Assembly (NCBI GenBank): GCA_964647905.1
Contig: CAZYJR010000060.1
Location: 1 to 12,083 of the forward strand
Length of the DNA stretch: 12,083 nt
DNA from: CAZYJR01 sp964647905
GTDB taxonomy: Bacteria; Desulfobacterota; DSM-4660; Desulfatiglandales; HGW-15
Direction: 5' to 3'
Positions within the stretch are counted from its first letter, which is position 1; the number at the start of each line of letters is the position of its first letter. The notes under the pieces were generated by a model, which was not told where the DNA came from, ran no database searches, and was given only the letters and a program-made list of their open reading frames with translations. Shown here in pieces: positions 1-6,446 of this stretch. The position numbers were made by a program, and so were the translations under genes.

Positions 1-74
1 AGCGACAACGTAACAAAAGTAGTGCCCCCAACAAGCTACGCAAAAAGGCTAACTAGTTAATATCACAGGCAATA

Positions 75-104
75 TTGTCTTCAACCCCAGAAACTTGGGA
101 TAAT
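75..104 (+). promoter_or_regulatory. Probable sigma-70 promoter with extended -10, upstream of the response regulator
   Basis: A -35-like TTGTCT (75-80) is followed after 18 nt by GATAAT (99-104), which matches five of six bases of the -10 consensus. TG at 96-97, one base before the box, makes an extended -10. Transcription would start near 110-112. An inverted repeat TCGGA/TCCGA (106-110 and 116-120, 5-nt spacer) sits over the expected start and could be an operator, perhaps for autoregulation; that role is inference. A 10-nt palindrome TAACTAGTTA lies further upstream at 50-59. No gene is visible in bases 1-136. Confidence 0.55.
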
Positions 105-178
105 TTCGGAATCCATCCGATTCGAGAACAAACCCGATGGGAGTCGGCTTTCGTCCGCCGGCTCGAGGCTCACCGATC

Positions 179-1618
179 TTGACTCGCATACTTGTCATAG
201 ACGATGATCCACAGTTACGAAGCCTGCTAGAGCGCCTGGTGGGAAGCCTGGGCCACGAGGCCGAGTCTGCGGCTACGCTGAGGGAGGGGCTGGCTATTGC
301 CAAGTCCGAGGATGTGGACTTGGTCCTCTTGGATGTCGTTCTTCCGGACGGGGACGGTCTGGAGGCCCTTCCCCGATTCCAGCAAATAGGCTCCTTCCCG
401 GAGGTTATTATCCTCACGGGAAAGGGGAGTGCCGAGGCTGCGGAGAAGGCCATACGGGCCGGGGCCTGGGATTACCTGGAGAAGCCGCCCACACGGGACA
501 CGGTCACATTGTCCCTGACCCGTGCTCTTCAATACCGAGCGGAGAAAAGAAGGGGAAGCCCCGAGGAGATCATTGATACCTCGGATATCATAGGAAGCAG
601 CACCGGAATACGGGCCTGCGTGGATCAGGTTGCTCGGGCGGCCGGGAGCGAGACCAACGTCTTGATCTACGGAGAGACCGGAACCGGGAAGGAGCTGTTT
701 GCACGGGCAATCCACAAGAACAGCGCCCGGAAGGAAAGCAACTTTGTGGTAGTTGACTGCGCCGCCCTTCCAGAGAGCCTGGTGGAGAGCACCCTCTTCG
801 GCCACGAGAAGGGGGCCTTCACCGGAGCGGATCGTCCGCGAAAAGGCCTGGTGGCTGAGGCGGACGGGGGGACTCTGTTTTTGGACGAGGTGGGCGAGCT
901 GCCCGTGGCTCTCCAAAAGTCGTTTCTCCGCGTTCTTCAGGACGGGTCATTTCGTCCGGTGGGGGGGAAGGAGGCGGTCAGGAGCGATTTCCGACTGATT
1001 TCCGCCACCAACCGCTCCCTAGACAACATGGTCTCGGAAGGGAGCTTCCGGGAGGACCTGCTCTTCCGCCTCAGAGGGACCACCATTGAGCTGCCTCCCC
1101 TGAGAATCCGCGGAGAGGACGTACGATCCCTGGCCCTTCACTTAGTGGGGCGGCTCTGCGAGCGTTATCGAGTGGAATACAAGGGGGTCTCCCCTGAGTA
1201 TTTGGACCTACTGGCGGATTACACGTGGCCGGGAAACGTACGGGAGCTGGCCAATGCCATCGAGCACTCTCTTAGCGCGGCAGGGGATTCCCCCGTTCTC
1301 TTCCCCAAGCACCTTCCTCCATATCTCCGCGTCACTCTGGCCAGGGCCTCGGTCAAAGGGCCGGTTGGAGGTGCAGCGGCGCCTCCTCCTGTGGCGAATC
1401 TGATTCCTGCTCTCGAGGGGACGTTCAGAGACTTTCGCGAAGAAACCGTTTCACTTGCCGAGAAGGCCTATCTGGAGCGCCTGATGGCCCTGAGTGGGGG
1501 GGACATCCGGAAGGCGTGTCGCCTGTCCAACCTCTCCAGGGCACGCCTCTACAGCCTCCTAAAGAAACACAAGATTCCCCGACATCCGGGCCGGATCAAA
1601 TCAGCAAATGCAGATTAG
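179..1618 (+). CDS. Sigma-54-dependent response regulator (NtrC class: receiver, AAA+, Fis HTH)
   Basis: A two-component transcriptional activator that, when phosphorylated, should drive sigma-54 RNA polymerase at enhancer-dependent promoters. Numbered from a TTG at 179 (479 aa), the receiver covers about residues 3-118, with the acidic cluster D8-D10, phosphoacceptor D52, T80 and K102. The AAA+ domain has Walker A GETGTGKE at 165-172, the sigma-54 contact loop GAFTGA at 212-217, Walker B ending in LFLDE near 234-237, and a TWPGNVREL segment. A Fis-type helix-turn-helix lies at about 440-465. An in-frame ATG at 137 would add 14 residues. I prefer TTG 179 because GAGG at 165-168 is well placed, the ATG has no Shine-Dalgarno, and D52 then sits where it does in NtrC relatives. 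No histidine kinase is in view, so its signal and targets are unknown. It is convergent with the chemoreceptor gene. Confidence 0.93.
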   Translation: MTRILVIDDDPQLRSLLERLVGSLGHEAESAATLREGLAIAKSEDVDLVLLDVVLPDGDGLEALPRFQQIGSFPEVIILTGKGSAEAAEKAIRAGAWDYLEKPPTRDTVTLSLTRALQYRAEKRRGSPEEIIDTSDIIGSSTGIRACVDQVARAAGSETNVLIYGETGTGKELFARAIHKNSARKESNFVVVDCAALPESLVESTLFGHEKGAFTGADRPRKGLVAEADGGTLFLDEVGELPVALQKSFLRVLQDGSFRPVGGKEAVRSDFRLISATNRSLDNMVSEGSFREDLLFRLRGTTIELPPLRIRGEDVRSLALHLVGRLCERYRVEYKGVSPEYLDLLADYTWPGNVRELANAIEHSLSAAGDSPVLFPKHLPPYLRVTLARASVKGPVGGAAAPPPVANLIPALEGTFRDFREETVSLAEKAYLERLMALSGGDIRKACRLSNLSRARLYSLLKKHKIPRHPGRIKSANAD

Positions 1619-1635
1619 AAGGATATCCCATTGCT

Positions 1636-1679
1636 TTCGGCCCCGAAGTCGGGTTTCCAAGACCGATTTCGGGGCCGAA
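1636..1679. terminator. Strong inverted repeat between convergent genes, possible bidirectional terminator
   Basis: The arms at 1636-1652 and 1663-1679 form a 17-bp stem with a single G-T wobble and a 10-nt loop. The repeat lies 17 nt after the regulator stop and 49 nt beyond the chemoreceptor stop on the other strand, the usual place for a shared terminator. Neither side is followed by a clear T-run, so it is not a textbook intrinsic terminator. It could instead be an mRNA 3'-end stabiliser or a dispersed repeat. Confidence 0.5.
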
Positions 1680-1728
1680 GAAGGACACCGGGGGAATAGA
1701 CATGCAGTCCCCCGGAATCGGAGTGCGA

Positions 1729-3381
1729 TCAGAAGTCCTTGAAGGACTGATCGTCGTCAAAAGGGATGACCTCTTTGGGGTTCACCTCCTTGCCTTGCCG
1801 GTTCACCGGTTGCAGCGCCCTTTGACGCCCCGTGCCGGTTTCGGTATGGCGGGCCGAGGCCGGCGGATGTGATCCGGCATCGTGTCCGTGCGCCTTGAGA
1901 GCGGAGCTTTTGCTGCCTCCCGCCCCCCTCTGAGAGCTTGACCCCACCATCACCACGAGCTGGTCCACCATGCCCTTCATCTGCTCAGCCTGGGCGGTGA
2001 GCTCCTCAGAGGAGCTCGCAGACTCCTCGGCGCTCCCCGCGTTCTGCTGGGTCACCTTGTCCATATCCGCCACTGCCTTGTTGACCTGGTCTATGCCCTC
2101 TGACTGCTCCTGTGATGCCGCGGCGATATCGTCGATTATCCCGCCGATCTTCATGGCGATCTCGGTGTTCGCCTGGAACGCCTCCTTGGTCTTCTGGGTA
2201 AGCTCGTTGCCGCTTTGGACCGCCGAGATCGTGCCCTCGATCAGATCCGAGGTGTTCTTGGCGGCCTCGGCCGCCCTCAAGGCCAGGTTCCGCACCTCGT
2301 CGGCCACCACCGCGAAGCCGGCCCCGGCTTCCCCGGCCCTTGCCGCCTCGACTGCCGCGTTAAGGGCGAGCAGGTTGGTCTGGAAGGCGATCTCGTCGAT
2401 GGTCTTGATGATCTTGCCTGTCTCACTGCTCGATGCGGTGATCTTTTCGATCGCACCGACCATCTCGTTCAAATTCGCGTTCGCCTGCTCGACTATTTGC
2501 CCGGCCTCCTTCATCATGGACTGGGCCTCCTTTGCGTTTTCCGCGTTCTTTTTGGTCATGGAGGACATTTCCTCCAGCGATGAAGAGGTTTCCTCGATGG
2601 ATGCCGCCTGCTCCGAGGCCCCCTCGGCCAAAGACTGGCTGGCGGATGAGACCTGGCTGGAGGCCGAGGCCACCTGATCCGAGGCCCCGGTCAAGCCTTG
2701 GATCACGCTCTTGAGAGGCCTCGTTACGCCTCTACCTATGGCCCACATCAGGAAGATCCCCAGGAGGAGGGCCCCGCCGAAGATGCTCAGCAAGAGACCC
2801 GTCGTGCTCCTGTAAGTCTTAGCAGCCCCTTGCTCGGCCTTATCTGCCATTTTCAAGTTCAACTCGGTCAGTTGATCTATGAAACCCCGCATCTCCTCGA
2901 ACTTGTCCTTGGCCTCTCCCAGGGTGAGATCCAAGGCCAGGCTCCGCCCCTGGCGGGTGTCCTCCAGGCGTCCGTCCACCACTCGCCTGGAGAGCTCCTT
3001 CCATTCCGCTCTTTGCTGTTCGTACCGGGAGATGATCGCCTTCTCCTCGGGCGTTGCAGCCAGGGCCTTGTACTTGTCCCAGCGCTCGTCCGCCTGTTCC
3101 AGATTCTCCTCGTAGTCGGCAACCAGCCCCTTGAATGTGTCCGACTTCACGTCGGCGAAGATCATGGACCGCTCTGCCACCAGCGCCTGCTGGAGATCCC
3201 GGTCCGCCTCTATAAGGTAGTCGATGCTGGGGAGCCTCTGTGAAAAGATGTCATGAAGACCATTGTTGATCACTGTCGCACTCCTGTAGCCCACAAGCCC
3301 CAGGCATGCGGTCACCACTATCATCAAGGTGAAGCCCAAGATCAGCTTGGAGCCCACCTTCATCTTCTTGAACCAAGTCAT
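1729..3381 (-). CDS. Methyl-accepting chemotaxis protein with four-helix-type periplasmic region
   Basis: A membrane chemoreceptor (550 aa) expected to control CheA through CheW. TM1 is at about residues 12-31. A largely helical periplasmic region of about 160 residues resembles the 4HB_MCP type. TM2 is at about 195-216. The cytoplasmic coiled coil has the highly conserved hairpin tip around 330-351 (EIAFQTNLLALNAAVEAARA). After TM2 only a HAMP-like start (TRPLKSVIQGL) appears before the coiled coil begins, so a full HAMP of about 50 residues seems absent. The tail from about 481 is low-complexity and ends in SFKDF, which fits the pattern x-aromatic-x-x-aromatic of C-terminal CheR/CheB-tethering pentapeptides. 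AAGGAG lies 9 nt before the ATG (minus-strand complement of 3391-3396). The gene follows the Cache-protein gene by 57 nt, probably in one operon. The ligand is unknown. Confidence 0.93.
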   Translation of the reverse strand: MTWFKKMKVGSKLILGFTLMIVVTACLGLVGYRSATVINNGLHDIFSQRLPSIDYLIEADRDLQQALVAERSMIFADVKSDTFKGLVADYEENLEQADERWDKYKALAATPEEKAIISRYEQQRAEWKELSRRVVDGRLEDTRQGRSLALDLTLGEAKDKFEEMRGFIDQLTELNLKMADKAEQGAAKTYRSTTGLLLSIFGGALLLGIFLMWAIGRGVTRPLKSVIQGLTGASDQVASASSQVSSASQSLAEGASEQAASIEETSSSLEEMSSMTKKNAENAKEAQSMMKEAGQIVEQANANLNEMVGAIEKITASSSETGKIIKTIDEIAFQTNLLALNAAVEAARAGEAGAGFAVVADEVRNLALRAAEAAKNTSDLIEGTISAVQSGNELTQKTKEAFQANTEIAMKIGGIIDDIAAASQEQSEGIDQVNKAVADMDKVTQQNAGSAEESASSSEELTAQAEQMKGMVDQLVVMVGSSSQRGAGGSKSSALKAHGHDAGSHPPASARHTETGTGRQRALQPVNRQGKEVNPKEVIPFDDDQSFKDF

Positions 3382-3438
3382 GTCGAATATCTCCTTCCGC
3401 CGAGGCAGGAATGTGCGTGCTGAACCTCGGCTTACAAT

Positions 3439-4002
3439 TTACTCCAACTGATCCAAATCGATTCCGAAGGTGACTGCGCCTATCGCCTCCCCGCCGTCCA
3501 TGACCGGTACGGATACCTGAACCACGTAGCACTGGGCGCTCTGGTCGAATTCGACCTCGTCCACGAACAGCTCGCCCTTGCCTCCGTTGAAGGATTTCCG
3601 GAACTTGGCCTCATCCCCCTGCCAGTAGTCCGATGTCTTGTTGGTCATGGCCACGTTTGCGCCCTGCGCGTCCATCACGAAGATCTCTGCGTAGTATGGC
3701 GCGCTCTCCTGTATTTCCCTGAGGCGCCTGCCGCAGTCGGATTCCATCATGGCCTGCATGTAATCCGCAACTCCCGCGTGGTCCTGCCATTCCTGATCCT
3801 TGGCCTTCACTTGATCCAGGGTCTCCCCTTGGGCGTTCTTGGCCTTAACTGCCTCAACGATCACCGGATCGGTACCCATTTTGACGAGCGTGGTCTCGGC
3901 GAGATCCACTACCTCTTGAGGCGCCTTTTCCGCACCGGCCGTCATCGGTCCGACGGCAAAGGCCGCGGCTGCCGCCAATCCTACCCAAAACATCCTTTTC
4001 AT
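3439..4002 (-). CDS. Secreted stand-alone Cache/PDC-like sensor domain protein
   Basis: A 187-aa protein with a clear signal peptide: a KR start, an Ala-rich hydrophobic core, and a likely cut after A24 (TAGA). The mature part begins with a helix of about 50 residues. It continues as an alpha/beta fold whose segments YYAEIFVMDAQG (103-114), DYWQGDEAKF (125-134), FVDEVEFD and CYVVQVSVPVMD, with AIGAVTFGIDL at the end, are typical of single Cache/PDC ligand-binding domains. These normally form the outer part of receptors or kinases, but here there is no later membrane segment or signalling domain, so it should be free in the periplasm. Cysteines C90 and C158 might form a disulfide. Shine-Dalgarno AAGGAGG (complement of 4010-4016) lies 7 nt before the ATG; a second in-frame Met is M4. 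It precedes the chemoreceptor in the same orientation, suggesting a ligand-presenting partner. That role is inference. Confidence 0.82.
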   Translation of the reverse strand: MKRMFWVGLAAAAAFAVGPMTAGAEKAPQEVVDLAETTLVKMGTDPVIVEAVKAKNAQGETLDQVKAKDQEWQDHAGVADYMQAMMESDCGRRLREIQESAPYYAEIFVMDAQGANVAMTNKTSDYWQGDEAKFRKSFNGGKGELFVDEVEFDQSAQCYVVQVSVPVMDGGEAIGAVTFGIDLDQLE

Positions 4003-4282
4003 TTTCCGCCCTCCTTCTTGAATTCATCCCGCCCCCAAGGGGCGAACCGTACTGATACGAAGGAGCACTCAATTTCCGTGCCCGAGCGGGCCGATGATTC
4101 ATGCAATTGTTGTATAGTAATTATTTCAAAGGGTTGAGGTGCTCGGCCAGCAGACGGATTGGACCAATCCTACCCCTTCGGCCTATGATCACCCTGAACT
4201 CCTATCTTTTTTCTTGGTTTCCGAGAAAAGCCCATTAAACGACCAAGAACTGGCCTGTTAAACCTACTCAACCTACCATCCC

Positions 4283-4315
4283 TGTCCGGTTCCGCCTGTC
4301 TTGCAAAACCGGACA
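4283..4315. repeat. 9-bp perfect inverted repeat with 15-nt loop
   Basis: TGTCCGGTT at 4283-4291 and AACCGGACA at 4307-4315 are exact reverse complements. There is no T-run on either side and no gene ends nearby, so a terminator role is unlikely. It could be a protein-binding dyad or a leftover of a mobile element; neither is shown. Confidence 0.45.
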
Positions 4316-4494
4316 TCCCCGGGGCCGGCACCAGAGCCGGAGATCATGCCGCTTGACAAAGCCGTCCTTTCCATCGTCCAATCGCCTTATGATGTGCATG
4401 AACGATGATATCCCGGGGTCTGAGGAACCGCTTTTCAATTATTTTGCGAACCGTCTCGGTCTGTCGTCGTGGTTCGATCAGGGCAAGCCTTCAT

Positions 4495-4523
4495 TTGACA
4501 AGGATACGATATCCCATTAGAAT
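4495..4523 (+). promoter_or_regulatory. Near-consensus sigma-70 promoter for the MNT-HEPN pair, with internal dyad
   Basis: A perfect -35 TTGACA (4495-4500), an ideal 17-nt spacer, and TAGAAT (4518-4523), five of six -10 bases. The predicted start near 4530 gives a leader of about 70 nt before the ATG at 4603. The spacer holds GGATA-CGA-TATCC (4502-4514), an inverted repeat between the two boxes where a repressor would block polymerase. This is the best promoter in the window. Assigning the dyad to autoregulation is inference. Confidence 0.72.
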
Positions 4524-4602
4524 GTCGTTGAAATTATTGAGATCCTCGGCGGGAATCATTGCCGGACTCTAGGGCTCGCATTGACTTGCTTGAGGAGAAA
4601 CC

Positions 4603-4950
4603 ATGAAGTCTCTGGAAAAGGCGCAACTGGGCAAGAGAGAGAAAGTGGCCATTCAGGCTGCCGCGAGGCTCCTGAAGAAGAGCTTCCCAATAGAGAGCGT
4701 TATCCTTTTTGGCTCCAAGGCCCGGGGAGATGATGATGCGCATTCGGATATCGATCTCCTGCTGATCAGCCCAAAGGGGCTCCATTGGAAAGAAGAAAAG
4801 GCTGTCGTGGACGCCCTTTTCGACATAGGAATGGAGCATGATGTGATTTTCAGCCCCCTGTTTGCATCATCCGAGGAATGGGAGAACGGGCTGTTCAAGA
4901 GCTTCCCTATCTATGAGGAAATCACCCGGGAAGGGGCGCTGGTGGCGTGA
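4603..4950 (+). CDS. MNT-type minimal nucleotidyltransferase (MntA-like antitoxin candidate)
   Basis: A 115-aa nucleotidyltransferase of the polymerase-beta superfamily, cytosolic. The active-site signature GS-x10-DxD is intact: G37-S38, then D49-I50-D51, followed by LLLIS. A third acidic residue is probably D80 in HDVIFS. Length and motif fit the minimal nucleotidyltransferases that pair with HEPN proteins. In characterised HepT-MntA (type VII) pairs such an enzyme AMPylates and neutralises the HEPN RNase; applying this here is inference. GAGGAG at 4592-4597 is 5 nt before the ATG. The stop overlaps the next gene's GTG start by three bases (GTGA), so the two are translationally coupled. Base composition looks lower in GC than the flanking exonuclease and TRAP genes, consistent with acquisition by transfer. 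Confidence 0.85.
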   Translation: MKSLEKAQLGKREKVAIQAAARLLKKSFPIESVILFGSKARGDDDAHSDIDLLLISPKGLHWKEEKAVVDALFDIGMEHDVIFSPLFASSEEWENGLFKSFPIYEEITREGALVA

Positions 4951-5333
4951 CACGGCAAGTCATTATTGACTACTGGATGGACAAGGCGCAGGCTGATCTT
5001 GATTCGGCAAGAGACAACTTCAATTCAGGCAGGTACTCCAATGCCATAAGGGATTCATATTTTGCCTGTTTTCATGCATTCTCCTCCGTTCTTTTCAGGG
5101 AAGGGAGAAGCTTCAGAAAGCACAAGGAAGTTAGATCGGCCTTACACCGTGACTTCATCCGGAACAGACGCCTTGATGCCTCTTGGGGCAAGCACTATGA
5201 TTGGTTGTTCGACAACAGACAAAAGGCGGACTATCGGCCCATGGTTCAATTCGAGCCTGAGCAGGTTGAAGAAATCCTGGGGAAAAGCTATGAATTCGTG
5301 GCCGAAATGAAGAGGGTTTGCCTCGACGGGTAA
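4947..5333 (+). CDS. HEPN domain protein (UPF0332-like; toxin candidate of the MNT pair)
   Basis: A 128-aa all-helical protein. The features are KAQADLDSARDNF near the start, an IRDSYFACFHAFSS segment (34-47) matching the RxxYYAxFHA signature of UPF0332-type HEPN proteins, K58-H59 after the second helix, and R91-x3-D95-Y96 near the end. The classical RNase motif of HepT toxins (RN-x3-H-x-Y) is not seen at its usual late position, where RQKADY stands instead. R54-SFRK-H59 formally fits Rx4H but lies in another part of the fold. It may therefore be an RNase of the divergent subgroup, or a non-catalytic substrate-binding partner of the nucleotidyltransferase. It starts at GTG 4947 inside the end of the upstream gene. 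No terminator is evident after it, and 5334-5519 holds no recognisable gene. Confidence 0.8.
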   Translation: MTRQVIIDYWMDKAQADLDSARDNFNSGRYSNAIRDSYFACFHAFSSVLFREGRSFRKHKEVRSALHRDFIRNRRLDASWGKHYDWLFDNRQKADYRPMVQFEPEQVEEILGKSYEFVAEMKRVCLDG

Positions 5334-5519
5334 TCCCTTCCTCCCATGACCCTGATTCAGATAGGTCGGACACATAACAGGTTTTCGGTCCCTGTGGCAA
5401 GCTGTTCACCGGTTTCCAAAACCCGTAGGCACACCACTTGACGCTTTAGAAATGCTAAGGCTTGGGATAGAAGCTATAGAGGAGGCCCCTGTTAAGAAAC
5501 CGGCGGGCGGGAGGCGTTA

Positions 5520-6305
5520 ATGACCCTCAAGATCGCCACGTTCAATGCGAACTCGGTAAGGGCCAGGATGCCGATCATTCTGGACCGCCTGGAGCGGGAG
5601 GCCCCGGACGCGCTCTTCCTCCAGGAGACCAAGGTCCAGGACAAGGACTTTCCCGCCGGGGCCTTCGAGGGGGTAGGCTACCGGATCGCGTACCGGGGGC
5701 AGAAGGGGTATAACGGCGTGGCCCTGGCATCCCGGGCCCCACTGAGTGATGTACGTTTGGATCTGAGCGATGACGGCCCCGATCCGGAGGCCCGGTTCAT
5801 CAGCGCCCGCCTGGGCGCCATTCCCCTGGTCAACGTCTACGTCCCCCAGGGTTATGCCGTGGGAACCGAGCGGTTCGAAAGGAAGCTCGCGTGGCTCAGG
5901 GAGCTCCTGGAGCATCTCCGGTCCACCTACGACCCTGAGGAGCCCCTGCTGGTGGCGGGAGACTTCAACGTGGCGATCGAGCCCCGGGACGTCTATGACC
6001 CGGAGGGCCTGGACGGGCAGGTCTGCTTTCATCCTGCCGAGCGGGCTCTTCTCCGCGGGTTCCTGGACTGGGGCCTGGTGGATGTATTGAGAAGGCATGA
6101 GCCCGGCGAAGGGCTCTACACGTTCTGGGACTACCGCATCCCCAACGCGCTCAAGAGAAACCTGGGCTGGCGAATAGACTACATCCTCGCCACCCGGCCC
6201 CTGGCCGAGGCCTCCTTGTCCGCCGGCATCGATCTCGGGGCCCGGCGCCTCGAGAAGCCCTCCGACCACACCTTCCTCACTGCGGAGTTCGGCTTCCAGG
6301 GTTGA
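5520..6305 (+). CDS. xth: Exodeoxyribonuclease III (AP endonuclease family)
   Basis: A DNA-repair nuclease with expected 3'-5' exonuclease and apurinic/apyrimidinic endonuclease activity in base-excision repair. The 261-aa length is normal for the EEP-fold XthA/ExoA family. Motifs in order: N9-A-N11-SVR, LQETK with metal ligand E36, YNGVA (64-68), NVYVPQG with Y107, GDFN with D148 and N150, TFWDYR, GWRIDYIL, and a terminal SDHT with D249-H250. All catalytic positions are present. GGGAGG lies about 6 nt before the ATG. It stands alone: the preceding 186 nt hold only a weak imperfect hairpin (5408-5426), and the next gene has its own promoter. The GC-rich codon use matches the downstream cluster, not the MNT-HEPN pair. 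Confidence 0.95.
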   Translation: MTLKIATFNANSVRARMPIILDRLEREAPDALFLQETKVQDKDFPAGAFEGVGYRIAYRGQKGYNGVALASRAPLSDVRLDLSDDGPDPEARFISARLGAIPLVNVYVPQGYAVGTERFERKLAWLRELLEHLRSTYDPEEPLLVAGDFNVAIEPRDVYDPEGLDGQVCFHPAERALLRGFLDWGLVDVLRRHEPGEGLYTFWDYRIPNALKRNLGWRIDYILATRPLAEASLSAGIDLGARRLEKPSDHTFLTAEFGFQG

Positions 6306-6344
6306 TCCGATCAGGGTCGCCGAGCGGAGCCCGGAAAATGAGTG

Positions 6345-6395
6345 TTGACATGGTGTACCGGATTTTGATATTGCTCTACCAAAAGTTATACTATA
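6345..6395 (+). promoter_or_regulatory. Promoter region for the MmgE/PrpD-TRAP cluster
   Basis: Two overlapping candidates lie in an AT-rich patch. The better one is TTGATA (6365-6370), a 16-nt spacer and TATACT (6387-6392). The other is a perfect TTGACA (6345-6350), but it is followed only by a poor -10 (TATTGC at 18 nt). The -10 region contains the 9-nt palindrome TATACTATA (6387-6395), a possible operator half. The XRE-cupin regulator of this cluster is the obvious candidate to bind here; that is inference. Confidence 0.5.
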
Positions 6396-6446
6396 GGTTA
6401 TCAGTCGGGTTAGTCGTAGTGTCAAATCAGTAACCGGGAGTTCAGC

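Larger units (their letters stand above)
4003..4602. other. 600-nt gene-poor divergent intergenic region
   Basis: This lies between two divergent operons. Near the Cache-protein start there is a small CGCCCC/GGGGCG hairpin (4030-4044). An AT-rich patch at 4105-4132 contains a minus-strand TATACA (complement of 4111-4116) that could be the -10 box for the Cache-chemoreceptor operon, but I see no good -35. TTCTTGGT (4211-4218) and ACCAAGAA (4242-4249) form an 8-bp inverted repeat with a 23-nt spacer. A 9-bp inverted repeat (4283-4315) and the promoter for the MNT-HEPN pair (4495-4523) are listed separately. A 43-codon open frame, 4389-4520, has no ribosome binding site and is not called as a gene. 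No RNA gene is recognised. Confidence 0.6.

Noticed and set aside
1970..3243. Long plus-strand open frames opposite the chemoreceptor gene
   Set aside because: They are mirror frames of a GC-rich coding sequence with no ribosome binding site or family resemblance; the minus-strand receptor is unmistakable.
5334..5519. Possible insertion-sequence end or promoter in the gap before the exonuclease gene
   Set aside because: GGTCGGACACATAAC looks vaguely like a transposon end, and a TTGACG is present at 5438-5443, but there is no matching inverted end, no target duplication and no fitting -10 box.
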